The notes below the pieces were generated by a model. The model ran no database searches. It was given only the letters and a program-made list of their open reading frames with translations, and had not been told where the DNA came from. A program made the position numbers and the translations under genes. This document shows positions 1 through 10,830 of a stretch of 64,000 nt of DNA, one piece after another (positions within the stretch are counted from its first letter, which is position 1; each line of letters opens with the position of its first letter). The DNA is from Xestospongia bergquistia (taxonomy: Eukaryota > Porifera > Demospongiae > Haplosclerida > Petrosiidae): assembly GCA_963965975.1 (NCBI GenBank), contig OZ014411.1, positions 14,028,501-14,092,500 on the forward strand. The letters run 5' to 3'.

Positions 1-253
1 TATGCTGAAAAGAGTTTTAAAAAAGATTGTGTCTGCTCATCATGTTGAACTAAGATGAATCTGTTAATTAACCTTACAATATGTACTTTATATACATATT
101 TCAGTATATTATTAGTATGAATAATTGTATATATTGTTTTAAGTGTATATGTTTACATGTACTTCAGTATAGTATTATTAATATTGTTATTGTTCGCATG
201 TACTTTATTATATATTGTACATGTATTTCAGTTTTACTAATGTCTTTTAACAG

Positions 254-336
254 ATGACATATCTAAACAATTGATAGCACTTAAAGAGCTTGTAGAGTAC
301 TTAATGAAAGAAAAAACTCTATATCTGCTATATTAA
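254..336 (+). CDS. Possible last exon of a gene entering from the left
   Basis: A pyrimidine-rich tract ending in AG at 252-253 is followed by an open stretch reading DISKQLIALKELVEYLMKEK and ending in TAA at 334-336. The peptide is charged and helical. It could be the terminal exon of a gene whose body lies left of the window. I do not recognise the family and no upstream exon is convincing in bases 1-250. Confidence 0.25.
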
Positions 337-1325
337 TATGAAGAACCTATAGCAAGATATAGTAAATGTCTAGTTTGTTATTTTTATATATAATAGGCTA
401 TAAAGAACATTCAATTGGCTTGTAAAACACCACCCAAAAGACTACAGCCTAGAATTGTAGCATTTAGTGGGAAAAGTGATACTCAGTACTAACTTGTTTG
501 TTAGGATAAAATACTAGGTAAAATGCTGTCATTAAAAGATGCTCTGTTTACTATATGCTACTGTTTCAATTTAGAGCAACTGCAAATACTAAAAAAATGT
601 CTTTTAATTTGTCAAGATTTTTTATTGGAACATACTGACTCTTCAAAAAATCTGTTGCTTTAGACATAAAACGTAATAAACAGTGCTAACCATGTTCATT
701 ATGTTATCTTATTTTTTGTAAATATACTAGTAACAACATGTATTGTTAATATTTTTTTTCATTTTTTCTATAAAGTTATTGATACCTTTATATGGTGTCT
801 TGATAAGCTGATTTGCATTGCATTGACAACATTTAGTTTAAATGACCTATTTTGTTCATTAAGGTAACTGCAATTTTTTGTCCATTAAACCAACAAGCAA
901 TATAATCAAACCTACTAAGAAAGTGTTTATAATAACCAAAGTACACAAAGTTAAAATAACAGCAATTGTTACTTCAACCACTTACATTAGATGTTACTTT
1001 AACTACATGTACAGGTGTGCATGGGTTGCTTAACCTGAGATGTGGGTTAGTTGAGTTGCAGGTGTTTTGACCCAAAAGGTTGGATAGTTTCTACCCATTG
1101 CTTTTACAGTGTGGACTGTGGAGGCATCATATGGTGTCTATAGACATCATAGTATAATGATACACTGGGCACTGTATATGTACAATTTCACATTTGTCTT
1201 TTATAACAATACATAACTATGCATGGGAAATGATTATTAGTTATACAAAAAGTTAGTTTCTTAATTGAGAATCAAAACTTTGCTCCATCAAAATTACATT
1301 ACATTAATTAATTAATTACATTATC
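337..1325. other. AT-rich intergenic stretch
   Basis: No convincing reading frame, RNA gene or repeat is visible. It lies between the possible terminal exon on the left and the 3' end of the minus-strand chitobiase gene. Confidence 0.5.
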
Positions 1326-2447
1326 TTAGTTCTCTAGAAATACTTCAATAGCTTCCCACATTTCTTGTTGTTGCTTTTTAGCATTAGGTGTTTCACTATA
1401 ATCCAATGTATCGATATTCCAAAATGCTAATCCACGAAGATTCATTGCTTTAGCATACTTGTACTTTATAGATAGACTTTTAGGATTATCAAACCAAACT
1501 TGATGCAAAACACTAACATTTTTATATGTGAAGTAAGGTGATTCAGTAGTTGTATTATAGAGGAGACCTGTAGTCGTTAGTGGAAGAAGGTCACTCAAGA
1601 TGTAAGAATAGTTTATTTCTTTTCCAGCAGCATCACTGCAATTAGCTCCGAGGTAAGGAACTCTCTTTATTTGGCAGACATTATTGTCAGAAACACTAAT
1701 ACATTGATAATCATAGCCATACCATGGCAAGCCCAATACAAGTTTATTTGTTGGGATTCCTAGATTTATGAAGGCTTCAACACCTTCTTGTGTTTGGATA
1801 TAGTTTGAGTTAGCACCAGCAATACATGGACCAGTGAATATTTGACTCCTTTCATCGTAAGCCATTATTACCAGGAAATCTGTGTATTGAGCAAGTGCAA
1901 CGTGATCAAAACAACGTCCATCAATACAATTTGGTGACCAAGCAACATCAAATGTAACTTGATATTTCAGAGTACTAGCTTTGAATATAGTAAATATTTC
2001 TTTCACAGCAGCACTTAGTATTGTTTTTTGAATTGAATTCTTTGCAACAGGATCTTCAGCATCAATATTGACCCCATCCAAAAAATGAGACTGGACATAC
2101 ATGAGGAGGTTAACAGCATATTGATGACGTTCATCTTCATTAATTAACTTCAGTATTTCAGAGCCAATATGTGTTACAACACGAACCTGATGAGCATGAG
2201 CAAAACAGACAAGATCATGAAGGTCACTATCATTCATATTGGTAAATATGGCTATTGTAGTTAATTCAGTCCAGTTATAGCCTGGATTACGCCAATTAAC
2301 TGGACTTATCATAAAACCCAAGATTTCTTTCTCATATGTGACTTGGACAGGCTTACAGAGCTCTTCATTATCACACGGACAGTTTGGTTGAAGGGCATAC
2401 TCCCTTGGAAAGGAAAGGATTAAAGCAATCACTATTATCTTGAACAT
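1326..2447 (-). CDS. CTBS: Di-N-acetylchitobiase (glycoside hydrolase family 18), intronless
   Basis: A 373-residue single-exon gene. It begins with a hydrophobic signal peptide (about 1-19), then a Cys-rich start (PNCPCDNEELC) like the animal lysosomal chitobiases. The GH18 catalytic signature DGVNIDAED sits at residues 124-132, with the presumed acid/base Glu at 131. Downstream landmarks of the family are VTFDVAWSP, VIMAYDERSQ, LVLGLPWYGYDYQC and FWNIDTLDY. Length matches the animal enzyme (about 385 residues). The family removes the reducing-end N-acetylglucosamine from chitobiose cores of asparagine-linked glycans in lysosomes. A CACGTG E-box lies about 70 bp upstream of the ATG. The lack of introns, unlike its neighbours, suggests either retroposition or intron loss. 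Confidence 0.93.
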   Translation of the reverse strand: MFKIIVIALILSFPREYALQPNCPCDNEELCKPVQVTYEKEILGFMISPVNWRNPGYNWTELTTIAIFTNMNDSDLHDLVCFAHAHQVRVVTHIGSEILKLINEDERHQYAVNLLMYVQSHFLDGVNIDAEDPVAKNSIQKTILSAAVKEIFTIFKASTLKYQVTFDVAWSPNCIDGRCFDHVALAQYTDFLVIMAYDERSQIFTGPCIAGANSNYIQTQEGVEAFINLGIPTNKLVLGLPWYGYDYQCISVSDNNVCQIKRVPYLGANCSDAAGKEINYSYILSDLLPLTTTGLLYNTTTESPYFTYKNVSVLHQVWFDNPKSLSIKYKYAKAMNLRGLAFWNIDTLDYSETPNAKKQQQEMWEAIEVFLEN

Positions 2448-2517
2448 GGTATTACAATGTATTAGAATCTGTGCTATATTTAGTAATAGATAATGACATC
2501 ATTAATTATTCGTGGAA

Positions 2518-2523
2518 CACGTG
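2518..2523 (-). promoter_or_regulatory. CACGTG E-box upstream of the chitobiase start
   Basis: CACGTG in the context ACACGTGAT lies about 70 bp upstream of the CTBS start codon. This resembles the core of the TFEB/CLEAR element known from vertebrate lysosomal genes. Function in this organism is inference. The same motif recurs in the duplicated promoter at 3441-3446. Confidence 0.4.
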
Positions 2524-2562
2524 ATGAGACATTTTTAGCGACTTTTAATTGGTATCATTAAT

Positions 2563-2882
2563 CAGGGTTGAGGAACACTGGAACACATTTGAATTTGGGG
2601 GGGGGGGCACCAAAGGAGGGGGTCTGGGGGCACAGTCCCCCAGAAGATGAGGAGTGTTTTTGCTTTTCGCTTACAATTCATTGTATATGTAAATACATAT
2701 ACAATGAATGTGGTAAATACTCAATTGCCACAATTATATTATAATTACAATGAGTGTTTTTCATTGTTCTCTACATATTGCATACTACAGTGTAAAAATT
2801 TTGGGGGGGGGGGCACAATGAGCATGTTGCAATTTTTTGTGGGACACATGCCCCTGGTGCCCCATAGGTTCCACCCCCACTG
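2563..2882. mobile_element. Short non-autonomous hAT-like element (MITE) with 8-bp target duplication
   Basis: The element starts CAGGGTTGAGGAAC and ends in GTTCCACCCCCACTG, so its ends are imperfect inverted repeats of the CAG...CTG type. It is flanked by TCATTAAT (2555-2562) and TTATTAAT (2883-2890), an 8-bp target duplication with one mismatch, as expected for hAT elements. The interior holds G-runs (about 2598-2607 and 2803-2812) and no transposase. Confidence 0.6.
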
Positions 2883-3127
2883 TTATTAATAATTATATTA
2901 TCATTAAATTTAAAGATAACAATGAGGTAAAACCTAGTGTTGTTTTCTTTCCCAATGATTTACCAGATGATTCATTAAGTGCCTCTTTATACAAATTGTC
3001 TTACTGCATGAACGCATGTACTGCTTAATAATATGGTATTAGCAATTACAAGGTATTCTCAACATGAGATAGTGAACATGCAGACTTACATACATGTTTA
3101 CCTTTGCTACTATAATAAGTACTTGTC

Positions 3128-3179
3128 ATTAGCTAGTAAGCATTGTCAGTACTAGTACTGACAATACTTATTAGCTAAT
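3128..3179. repeat. Near-perfect 52-bp palindrome
   Basis: Centred on ACTAGT (3151-3156), the two 26-bp arms read TTAGCTAGTAAGCATTGTCA and its reverse complement with two mismatches and almost no loop. It could extrude as a cruciform. It lies in the intergenic space before the tetraspanin gene. Confidence 0.7.
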
Positions 3180-3282
3180 ACTTCTGAAGCTGGAGGTGAT
3201 TGTCCAGCATTTGTAAGGATAAAAAACAAATATTATGGACATTGATGTATAATGGACACAACATGCCTATTAGCAGTACTAA

Positions 3283-3480
3283 TCATAAAACCCAATATTT
3301 TTTTCTCATGTGTAACTTGGACAGGCCTAAACAGGTCACACGGACAGTATGTTTGAAGGTCATAGTTCCTTCGAAATGAAAGGATTACAGCAATTGCAAT
3401 GTACTATTTTTAGCACAATACGTTATCAATTATTCATTGCCACGTGACACATAAAGGAGTGGCGATCATGTGAATACTCT
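3283..3480 (-). pseudogene. Partial duplicate of the chitobiase 5' end plus promoter
   Basis: This block resembles 2311-2545: the segment matching the first residues of CTBS (ATCATAAAACCCA, then ACTTGGACAGGC, then AAAGGATTA) followed by the upstream sequence with its CACGTG. The coding part has deletions and no intact start, so it is a dead fragment. Its promoter portion now lies directly in front of the tetraspanin gene. Confidence 0.65.
3441..3446. promoter_or_regulatory. CACGTG E-box upstream of the tetraspanin gene
   Basis: CCACGTGAC, about 130 bp upstream of the tetraspanin ATG at 3575, derives from the duplicated chitobiase promoter block. The motif is palindromic, so it could act in either direction. 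Binding is inference. Confidence 0.35.
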
Positions 3481-3574
3481 TTGTCATAAGAGGTCGTAAC
3501 AAGTGAAGGAAGTAGTTTCTTCTTTGCATTCTACGCGCAATCTCCTTTTACTGTTACATTAACGAGGACACAAA

Positions 3575-6500
3575 ATGGGTGAAGGAAGATCATGTCTGGA
3601 TTGTTTCAGGACCTTTCTGCGAGTTATTTTGATCGTAGCGAACGTGGCTGTGCTTGTAAGTTTTTTGTAGTGTTACACTGTATTAACCATGTTGTCAGTA
3701 TTAACAAACTAAGAATACAAAGAAGAGGCAAATATAACTCATTTATTAATAGTTAAGAGTTGATTTATCAAAAATCTAATTTTCATTTATTTGAGCTTAA
3801 CCCTAAAAGGAAATAGTTGAGACCACAGAATAATATTATTTGTTAATAGTTCGTTTGGAATGATAAGAGAGGCCATTACATGTTATAACATTGTGTATTC
3901 CTTAAATCTAACTTCAATCACACCCCTTCCAGTGAGTAAGGTTGTATTATTAGTTCATAGGAACTGTTGAACATAATGATACACTTACAGTACATGTAAC
4001 TATAGTACTGATTATAATGTTATAGCAGTCTTAGAGATAACTATGTACAGCTTTGTTGGATCCCATGTGTCTTCTTTAGTTTGTGTCTATCTTATCTATA
4101 TCATTTTTGTACATATAAGATTGTCAAGTTATTAATATTATAACATTTTTTAGTTATTAATCTATTCAAAAGGTGAGCCAAAAAGCCTTTGTTTTATACT
4201 AGTAGTCTCCTCATGTTGCCAAGTCAGGTTGTGTTGTGTTGAGAGCATACACTTGTTATAAGCTATCAATTCACAATGCCAAAGCAACAACCAGTTTTAT
4301 CTGATGTCTGTATATCCTTTTCAAAGAACTCCAACCCTATTACTACCAAATTATATGACCTGTATTTGAACTACCCTCATGATGATCATATGATAACCTG
4401 AACAATAGTTTATTTAGACCATTGTTCACATGACAGTGAGATAATCTATAGTATTCATAATTTGAGTTTAGTCATACAACCTGGCTACTCCCCACATCAC
4501 ACGAATAATGATAACAGTCTAAAAATATCAATTTATCTTCCCTTAGCATTCCTGTAAATGTTGTTGATACAAGTGACATGTGTTTATAGTCACAAGACAG
4601 ATGCCACAATTAGTTATGTCAATGATAGTGTGCTTACCATGTGAAAAGTGGTAACACATAGTGGTGATGATATTGTGTCGTGTGACTCATGTGATACATT
4701 GTTACTTTAATGTACTGACAAACTTGCCCTGTTTGTTTTTGTACACACACACAGGTTGAGGGTAAAGAGTATTTTGATGTTTATATAGTAATAATACTTG
4801 TACTATTAATGATAAGCTTTTGTTTTTTTTTCTGTAGCTCTTTGGTCTTAGTGTACTGATAGTGGGTATATGGGCTCAGGTAAGATATCCACTGTGAATA
4901 TCAACCTACATGTTTTTGAAGACATTCATTTATTTTACATGCCCTTTCTCTTTTCTCCTCTCTCTCTTTCACACACACACACACACACATACACACACAC
5001 ATAAATACACACACACACACAGGTTGAGGGTAAAGAGTATTTTGATATTGCTGCTAACCAAAAAGTTTTCTCACAAACTCCTGTTCTTCTTATTGTTGTT
5101 GGTACATTTGTTCTATTGCTGGGTATTGTTGGTATTATTGGAAGTATCTTTGCTAACACTGTAGCAGGACGTATCATATTAGGATTGGTAAATACAACAT
5201 ATTGATTTAGCAATAAATGATGTTTTGTTATATTTAGATCTCATTGTAAGTATTAATATTTTTTTTGTTATTTAGTATGGTTTTGTATTGGCATTGTTGG
5301 TGATCATTGAAATAGCTGGTGGTATTGCTGCAGGAGTTGAGAGATCACAGGTAATATTAGTTATCTACATGAGAAAGACCTTTACAATATTATTAATTTT
5401 ACTAATTTTAGTGAATTTAGTGAACATGGTAATAATCACTAAAATTTGGATGCACTAAAAAATTTTTATTTCTCAAATAAATGAATATGACTCCAAATTA
5501 TTAAAATTCAAAAGTGTGGCTGCAAATTTAGTAATTGTAACTATAAGAAGCTTTAAAGTAGATGTAAATTATATATATAAGTAATGCTTGTGACATTGAA
5601 GAAAAGATATTATGATTTACTATTAATTTAATATATTAATTATAACTATTTACTTCATTTATACATTTAGCTTGGGTCTGGTTTTGATTCTAGTGTTAAT
5701 GAAACGTTTCAGAAATACAATACTAGCCAAAGCATTCAAGATACCTGGGATACTGTTCAAAGGAAAGTGAGTATCTATTACATCATTGATACAAGATGAT
5801 TCTCTCTGTGTCTCTGTCTTTCTCTCTGTCTCCCTCTCTCTCTCTCTATCTCTCTCTCTGTCTCTCTAGTTCAAGTGTTGTGGCACTTATAATTATACAG
5901 CATACATCAATGATCTTCATATTAAGGCTCCTCAATCTTGCTGCAAAGATGAAAGTTGTGATACAAATGTCACATCTCAAATTCATACCAAGGTAACCAT
6001 TGTTCAGGTTGTAGTAGTTATCTTGTGTAGTTGAATAATTGAAGCAATTTTGTGATCTGGTTGGTCAGCATAAGTTTTGGATTTAATAAGATTTAGCTAG
6101 CTATGTGCTTCCAAATCTACATTGCATTTTGGACATTGTAAATACACAAAATTATTACAATAGTTTATATACTGTAATAATTTACTTTTAATTACAGGGA
6201 TGTACTCAAGAGATTAGAAATTTTTTGAGTCATAATTTGGGAGTTATATCTGGTGTTGCTATCACATTTGGATTTCTACAGGTATTGTTAACAAATGTTT
6301 AGCTCCATACAATATTGAGTTTGTTTAATTTTTAAAAATGATAGTTTATACTAAGATTCATTTTCACAGAAGCAATGAGTTTGTTTATAATTCAGTACAT
6401 ATTAATTGTTGCTTGATTCATCTGTTTATGGACTCTGGAATTATTAGATACTTTTATAATTAGATAATAAATTGTTTTTATTGATATTTATTATCATATT

Positions 6501-6725
6501 GTCTTTATTATCACTTAAAATGTGTCACAATGAAAATAATCATGGAATTTCTTTAAATTATTGTTATAGTCATTTAAATCTACTGAGTCACACAGTGTGT
6601 CATTCAAATACTATTATAATTAATATCCTTTTATATTTTTATTCCTATAGATTATTGGTATAGTGGTCTCTTGTTTTGTGGCCATTGCTGGACGTAAAGA
6701 AGAGAATAGTTACCAAGTTGTCTAA
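3575..6725 (+). CDS. Tetraspanin, eight exons, about 246 residues
   Basis: Exons by splice signals and frame: 3575-3655, 4838-4879, 5023-5187, 5276-5350, 5671-5766, 5870-5992, 6198-6281, 6651-6725. Every junction is phase 0 and the joined frame is open, ending in TAA. The product has four hydrophobic segments (about residues 14-40, 58-80, 93-112, 204-234). Its large extracellular loop carries CCG (156-158), PQSCC (174-178), C183 and C196, a six-cysteine tetraspanin pattern. Asn-linked glycosylation sites occur in the loop (VNETF, YNTSQ, NYTAY). Tetraspanins organise membrane protein microdomains. The tail ENSYQVV contains a Tyr-based sorting-like motif. Which subfamily it belongs to is not clear. 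Introns 2 and 5 contain simple repeats right up to the acceptor. Confidence 0.92.
4743..4778 (+). repeat. Duplicated acceptor and start of tetraspanin exon 3
   Basis: The CA run plus AGGTTGAGGGTAAAGAG TATTTTGAT copies the acceptor and first 24 coding bases of exon 3 (5023 onward), but lies before exon 2. It then runs into unrelated sequence with a stop. Confidence 0.75.
4971..5021. repeat. (CA)n microsatellite abutting a splice acceptor
   Basis: CA repeats with a few interruptions run directly into the AG acceptor of tetraspanin exon 3, so the usual pyrimidine tract is replaced by a length-variable CA run. Confidence 0.9.
5804..5869. repeat. (CT)n microsatellite serving as polypyrimidine tract
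   Basis: TCTCTCTGTC-type repeats occupy the whole short intron 5 up to the TAG acceptor of tetraspanin exon 6. Confidence 0.9.
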
Positions 6726-7033
6726 ATTGTTGATGTACTGTTAGCTATATAGTCCTGAACATATGATACATGTACATACGTACATATAATTATTTCTAAT
6801 ATAATAGTAATATTGTTGTTTGATCTAATAATACATTGATTATTGTACATGATCTTATACCCTTGTTATTTTAGTTTATTAAATTGATATGTTGTTAGTG
6901 TAAAGCAAAGTTAAAAACTATCTTGTATCGCAAGCAACTAAGTATTAATTTTTATGCCCCCAAGTTAAGTAAAGGACCTAGGGGTTAATTATTTAGTACA
7001 CCTCCCTGCTTTGTTTTATTCAAAGAAATAATT

Positions 7034-10015
7034 ATGGCGATAATGTTAGCAGTGACTACGTTACAAGTTTTCCTTGTTCTCTTCCTTCCGTGGTCTGATG
7101 CTATCGATTATAGCTTTACATTTAAATTAACATCAGGTCAAGAACAATGTTTTTATGAACATGTAAAACAAGGAGCAACTATGGAGTTGGAATATCAGGT
7201 GCGCTTTAATTAGAAAGACTAACAATGCAGTTATTCTATTGCTAAAAGGATGCCATACTTTAATGGGAAATATAGTATATTCTAAGACTCCCACTGTTGA
7301 CTTTTGAACTGAAATGTGTTAATTTTGCGTTAAAGTATATATGGAATTCATTAGTGATCCATAGTTTAGTCATATTTGTCATTGTTCAATATTGTTACTA
7401 ATTACAATAGTACTAGTAGATTGATTTATTGAATTTGTATATATTTGATGGAGTTATTCCATAGATATTATATCCCATGTCTTTAAACATATTTAGTATC
7501 ATAGCTGGTAGTACTGAATAGATTATATTGTATGCACTAATGACCTCAATACTAGTGTATTGATTAGTTGTTAGTGCTTGTAAGTGGTTATTGAATTTAT
7601 AGTGTTTTTGGTTACTTTAATATTTAATGACCAAAATCATGGAGGACAAAAGATAGTTTAGATTAATCGAATGTATCTGACTAAATGTACATATAAAAAT
7701 TTAGTTTAGAATAGTCATTTAATTGAAACATACATAAGAAAATTAATATAGTTAGTATTTTCTAACATAAATAAAAGAATGAGAGTTAGAAAAACATGTT
7801 TTAATTGAGTTTAGTTGATATCTATTGTTCTGACTATTACTAACAAGGTAAAATGATGTGTAATAATGACATCATTAAAATTAATTTGTGTTGATCAATT
7901 TGATTCCATACAACTAGGCTAGTATAGATTACTTTGATAGTTAACTAACTATTACTATTTCTGTTAATTAGGTAATTGAAGGTGGAGAATTAGATGTTAA
8001 TTTTAGAGTAGGAGGTCCAAATAATGAGTTATTAGTTTCTGAGGATCGAAAGATGGATGGTCTTCATTCCTTTGAAATTACAACAACTGGTGATTATTCA
8101 ATATGTTTTGATAACACTTTCAGTCGTATATCTCAAAAACTTGTATTTCTGGATATCATTGTTGATCATGATGATTGTGAGTTGAATTTAACGTAGTCTG
8201 TTAATTGTTGGATTAATTCCTTATTGTATGTTATTCCTTATAACAGCTTAATGTAATGTACTGTCAAATGAAGTGTGTTTTGTAGTTTTGTACTCTAATA
8301 TACTGACAAAAAGCTAGGTCATCAACATGTCATGGGGTGTGGCGTTGTAACTTGATACATTCTATACAAGTTATAATGATCCCTTTTGTTTCTGATATAA
8401 TAATTTTGTCTTAAAAGATATTATCATTAGTGTTATAATATTTTCTGTTGCAGTTACAGAATGACACATCTGATAATTCATTAATAATATATTAACATTA
8501 TGTTCATGTACTTTGTACTTTATATTGGATTTCTATTAGACCACATTTCTACAAAGATATTGCTATAGTTTTGGGATAGATTAAGTATTATTGTAAGGGG
8601 CTATATGTAGGATACAAGAACTACATGTATGACACAAATCATTTTTCTCTTAGCCTAAACTAAAATTTCATGAAATTATTTTTAAACACACATAATTTGG
8701 CATATGTGCCATATATGATTTTACATAATAGGAAACTCCACCCCTAAACCTTCGTAAATCCTAAAGTTTAGATGTGTAATACACTAAAAGTATTATGCTG
8801 TGTGTTCCTTTTTATATTTTGTATAATGTTACAAGATACATTACCAGTAATGTTACATGGTACACTACCTGTAATGTTACATGGTACACTACCAGTAATG
8901 TTATACCAGTAATGTTACATGGTACACTACCTGTAATGTTACATGGTACACTACCTGTAATGTTACATGGTACACTACCTGTAATGTTACATGGTACACT
9001 ACCTGTAATGTTACATGGTACACTACCTGTAATGTTACATGGTACACTACCAGTAATTTTATATGGTACACTACCTGTAATGTTACATGGTACACTACCA
9101 GTAATGTTATACCAGTAATGTTACATGGTACACTATCTGTAATTTTACATGGTACACTACCTTTAATTTTTTTTATTGGTAAGCTACCTGTAATTTTGCC
9201 TAAAGTAATATTTATGGTATCATGTCTATATGTATTGTATTGAAAGATGAATGGTTATTGTATTCCTAAGTGGAAATCATGTTTTTGTTTAGACTATACT
9301 GTAGGGACAATGATGCTTTGTCCTTTTTTAATTAATATGTAATATTTTTTTTGTTCTTTATTTCTTGTAGATAACAATAATTTTGAAACAGATTTTGGTA
9401 CTAATACAATGTCTCCAGACGTTGTTGTCCTTGATATGAAGATGGAGGACTTAAGGGTAAAATTTATCTACTAGTTAATTTAAAGGGCATTAAAAAAAGT
9501 TTGTATGTGTGTTCTGTTTCCTTATAAATTCATAATAGGTTTTGTGTTCATATGTTGAAAGTGAAGATAATGTTTGTTATTGTAAGCATAATGTTTTGTT
9601 ATGACAAGACCTCTGATGCATATGATGGAAGCATGAGTTATATACTACATATGTGTCTAAACTGACATGGCTATATTATTGTTTTTGTATAAGATTGTTT
9701 TTCTTACAACATTGAAGGCAGTGTCTATGTACATATAACTCTATAATATTATATGTATAGTGTGACTGTGATAATGTCATTATTTTATAGGTTCTTCTTT
9801 CTAATGTTACCCATCATTTGAGTAAAGTGGTTGCTACACAACAGTTTTTCAGAGCACGTGAGGCAAGACATCGTTATACTTTAGAGAGCAATAATGCACG
9901 TGTCCTTTTTTGGTCAATAACATACTGTCTGGTTGTAATAACAGTGGGTGTGGTCCAAGTAGTAGTACTGAGAAATCTTTTTCGTACTCGACGTCAGGAC
10001 AAGATTACAACATGA
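7034..10015 (+). CDS. p24/TMED cargo receptor, four exons, 226 residues
   Basis: Exons 7034-7198, 7972-8176, 9371-9456 and 9791-10015 join into one open frame ending in TGA. The product has a signal peptide (1-23), then a GOLD domain with the conserved cysteine pair C39 (GQEQCFYEHV) and C100 (DYSICFDN). A coiled-coil stalk with the family motif R-x-R-E-A-R-H-R-Y-T-L-E-S-N-N-A-R-V follows at about 173-190. The membrane segment is about 191-212 and the short cytosolic tail is RNLFRTRRQDKITT. p24 proteins cycle between endoplasmic reticulum and Golgi and recruit cargo, including GPI-anchored proteins, to COPII/COPI vesicles. The usual FF of the tail appears as LF. Its last two exons were copied into each downstream array unit. 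An AATAAA at 10293-10298 may be the poly(A) signal. Confidence 0.93.
7235..7360. repeat. Diverged foldback related to the element at 55381-55513
   Basis: GATGCCATACTTTAATGGGA in TMED intron 1 resembles the left arm at 55381, and GCGTTAAAGTATATATGGAA about 90 bp later resembles the opposite arm. This is probably an old copy of the same foldback family. Confidence 0.35.
8829..9175. repeat. 24-bp minisatellite in TMED intron 2 (left edge of the array)
   Basis: About a dozen tandem copies of ACATGGTACACTACCTGTAATGTT-type units (24 bp, so open in several frames) with T/A and CTG/CAG variants. The same satellite recurs at 21908-22152 and 34828-35185, exactly where array units join. Confidence 0.93.
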
Positions 10016-10438
10016 AATGTGTTTGATACTTTATTTAATTTTGGTTCATGGCATCAATTTTTGTTTCATTTTTGGTTATGTAAAATTCATAGTTTGAAGA
10101 TTTTACTATCATGAGAATAATGATAAGAACAATGATATTTCTGAGGCAGAAGTATGAAGTACTAGCTAAATATCAATAATGTATTCATACAGGAACTATT
10201 TACACTAATTGATCACTGAATAGTAAATATGTCAGTTTATATAACCATACAGGCTCATGAGTATAAAGTAAATTCATAAATGTTACTGCATGAATAAACT
10301 TATGTTTGTATAATTAAGTATTGTATATTTATTAGAATGCACACCTGTGTAAAAGGACTATATATGGTGTATATATGTTTGTTTAGAAACAAGTTCCTTG
10401 AAATCACACCGTGTAGTTTAAATTGTACTCACTTATAG

Positions 10439-10537
10439 GTTGGGCTAACAGAAAGAATCCACCTGCTAAACTTGGAATGTGCCTTGTAAGCACTTGGTGA
10501 TTTCTTAAAGGCTACATATACACAAGAAAGTGTCCAG
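10439..10537 (+). promoter_or_regulatory. Conserved putative 5' UTR exon of the TRANK1-like gene
   Basis: A segment bounded by TATAG and CAG/GTAAGAG is conserved upstream of all three TRANK1-like copies and in the fourth remnant. A second mini-exon of about 13 nt (10753-10765) lies between TTTTAG and GTAAG. No plus-strand frame continues into the gene, so non-coding leader exons fit best. The minus strand is also open here, so an antisense gene is not excluded. Confidence 0.35.
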
Positions 10538-10795
10538 GTAAGAGAGAATTGTATGTTCAATAGTAACAAGAAACTAACAATATTAATAAGAATCATGTGT
10601 TAGGAGTGTTAGTAGGAAATATGAATGCTATTAGTACTTATTGAATTAGTGTGAATTACTCGTGAATTCTGTTATGAGTAAAGTATTCGAAGCAGAATCA
10701 TTTAGAGTTTGTAGTTACTTGTTGTGAGTGATAGTTCTTACTATCATTTTAGGCTGTACAGAAGAGTAAGTATTAAATCTCTTATAACTATAAGT

Positions 10796-10801
10796 CACGT
10801 G
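10796..10801. promoter_or_regulatory. CACGTG E-box before TRANK1-like copy 1
   Basis: GTCACGTGA lies 30 bp upstream of the proposed ATG. It is conserved at 23781-23786 and 36803-36808 in the other copies. Confidence 0.4.
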
Positions 10802-10830
10802 AGTACTACTGACTATGGATACAACTCCAG

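Noticed and set aside
2647-3028. Short plus-strand frames across the hAT MITE
   Set aside because: Low complexity and transposon-derived, with no recognisable product.
8795-9118. Repetitive open frames over the 24-bp minisatellite (both strands)
   Set aside because: They are open only because the unit length is a multiple of three; they lie in an intron and have no non-repeat coding flank.
8829-9175. CRISPR-like array
   Set aside because: Head-to-tail repeats without unique spacers, in a eukaryotic intron.
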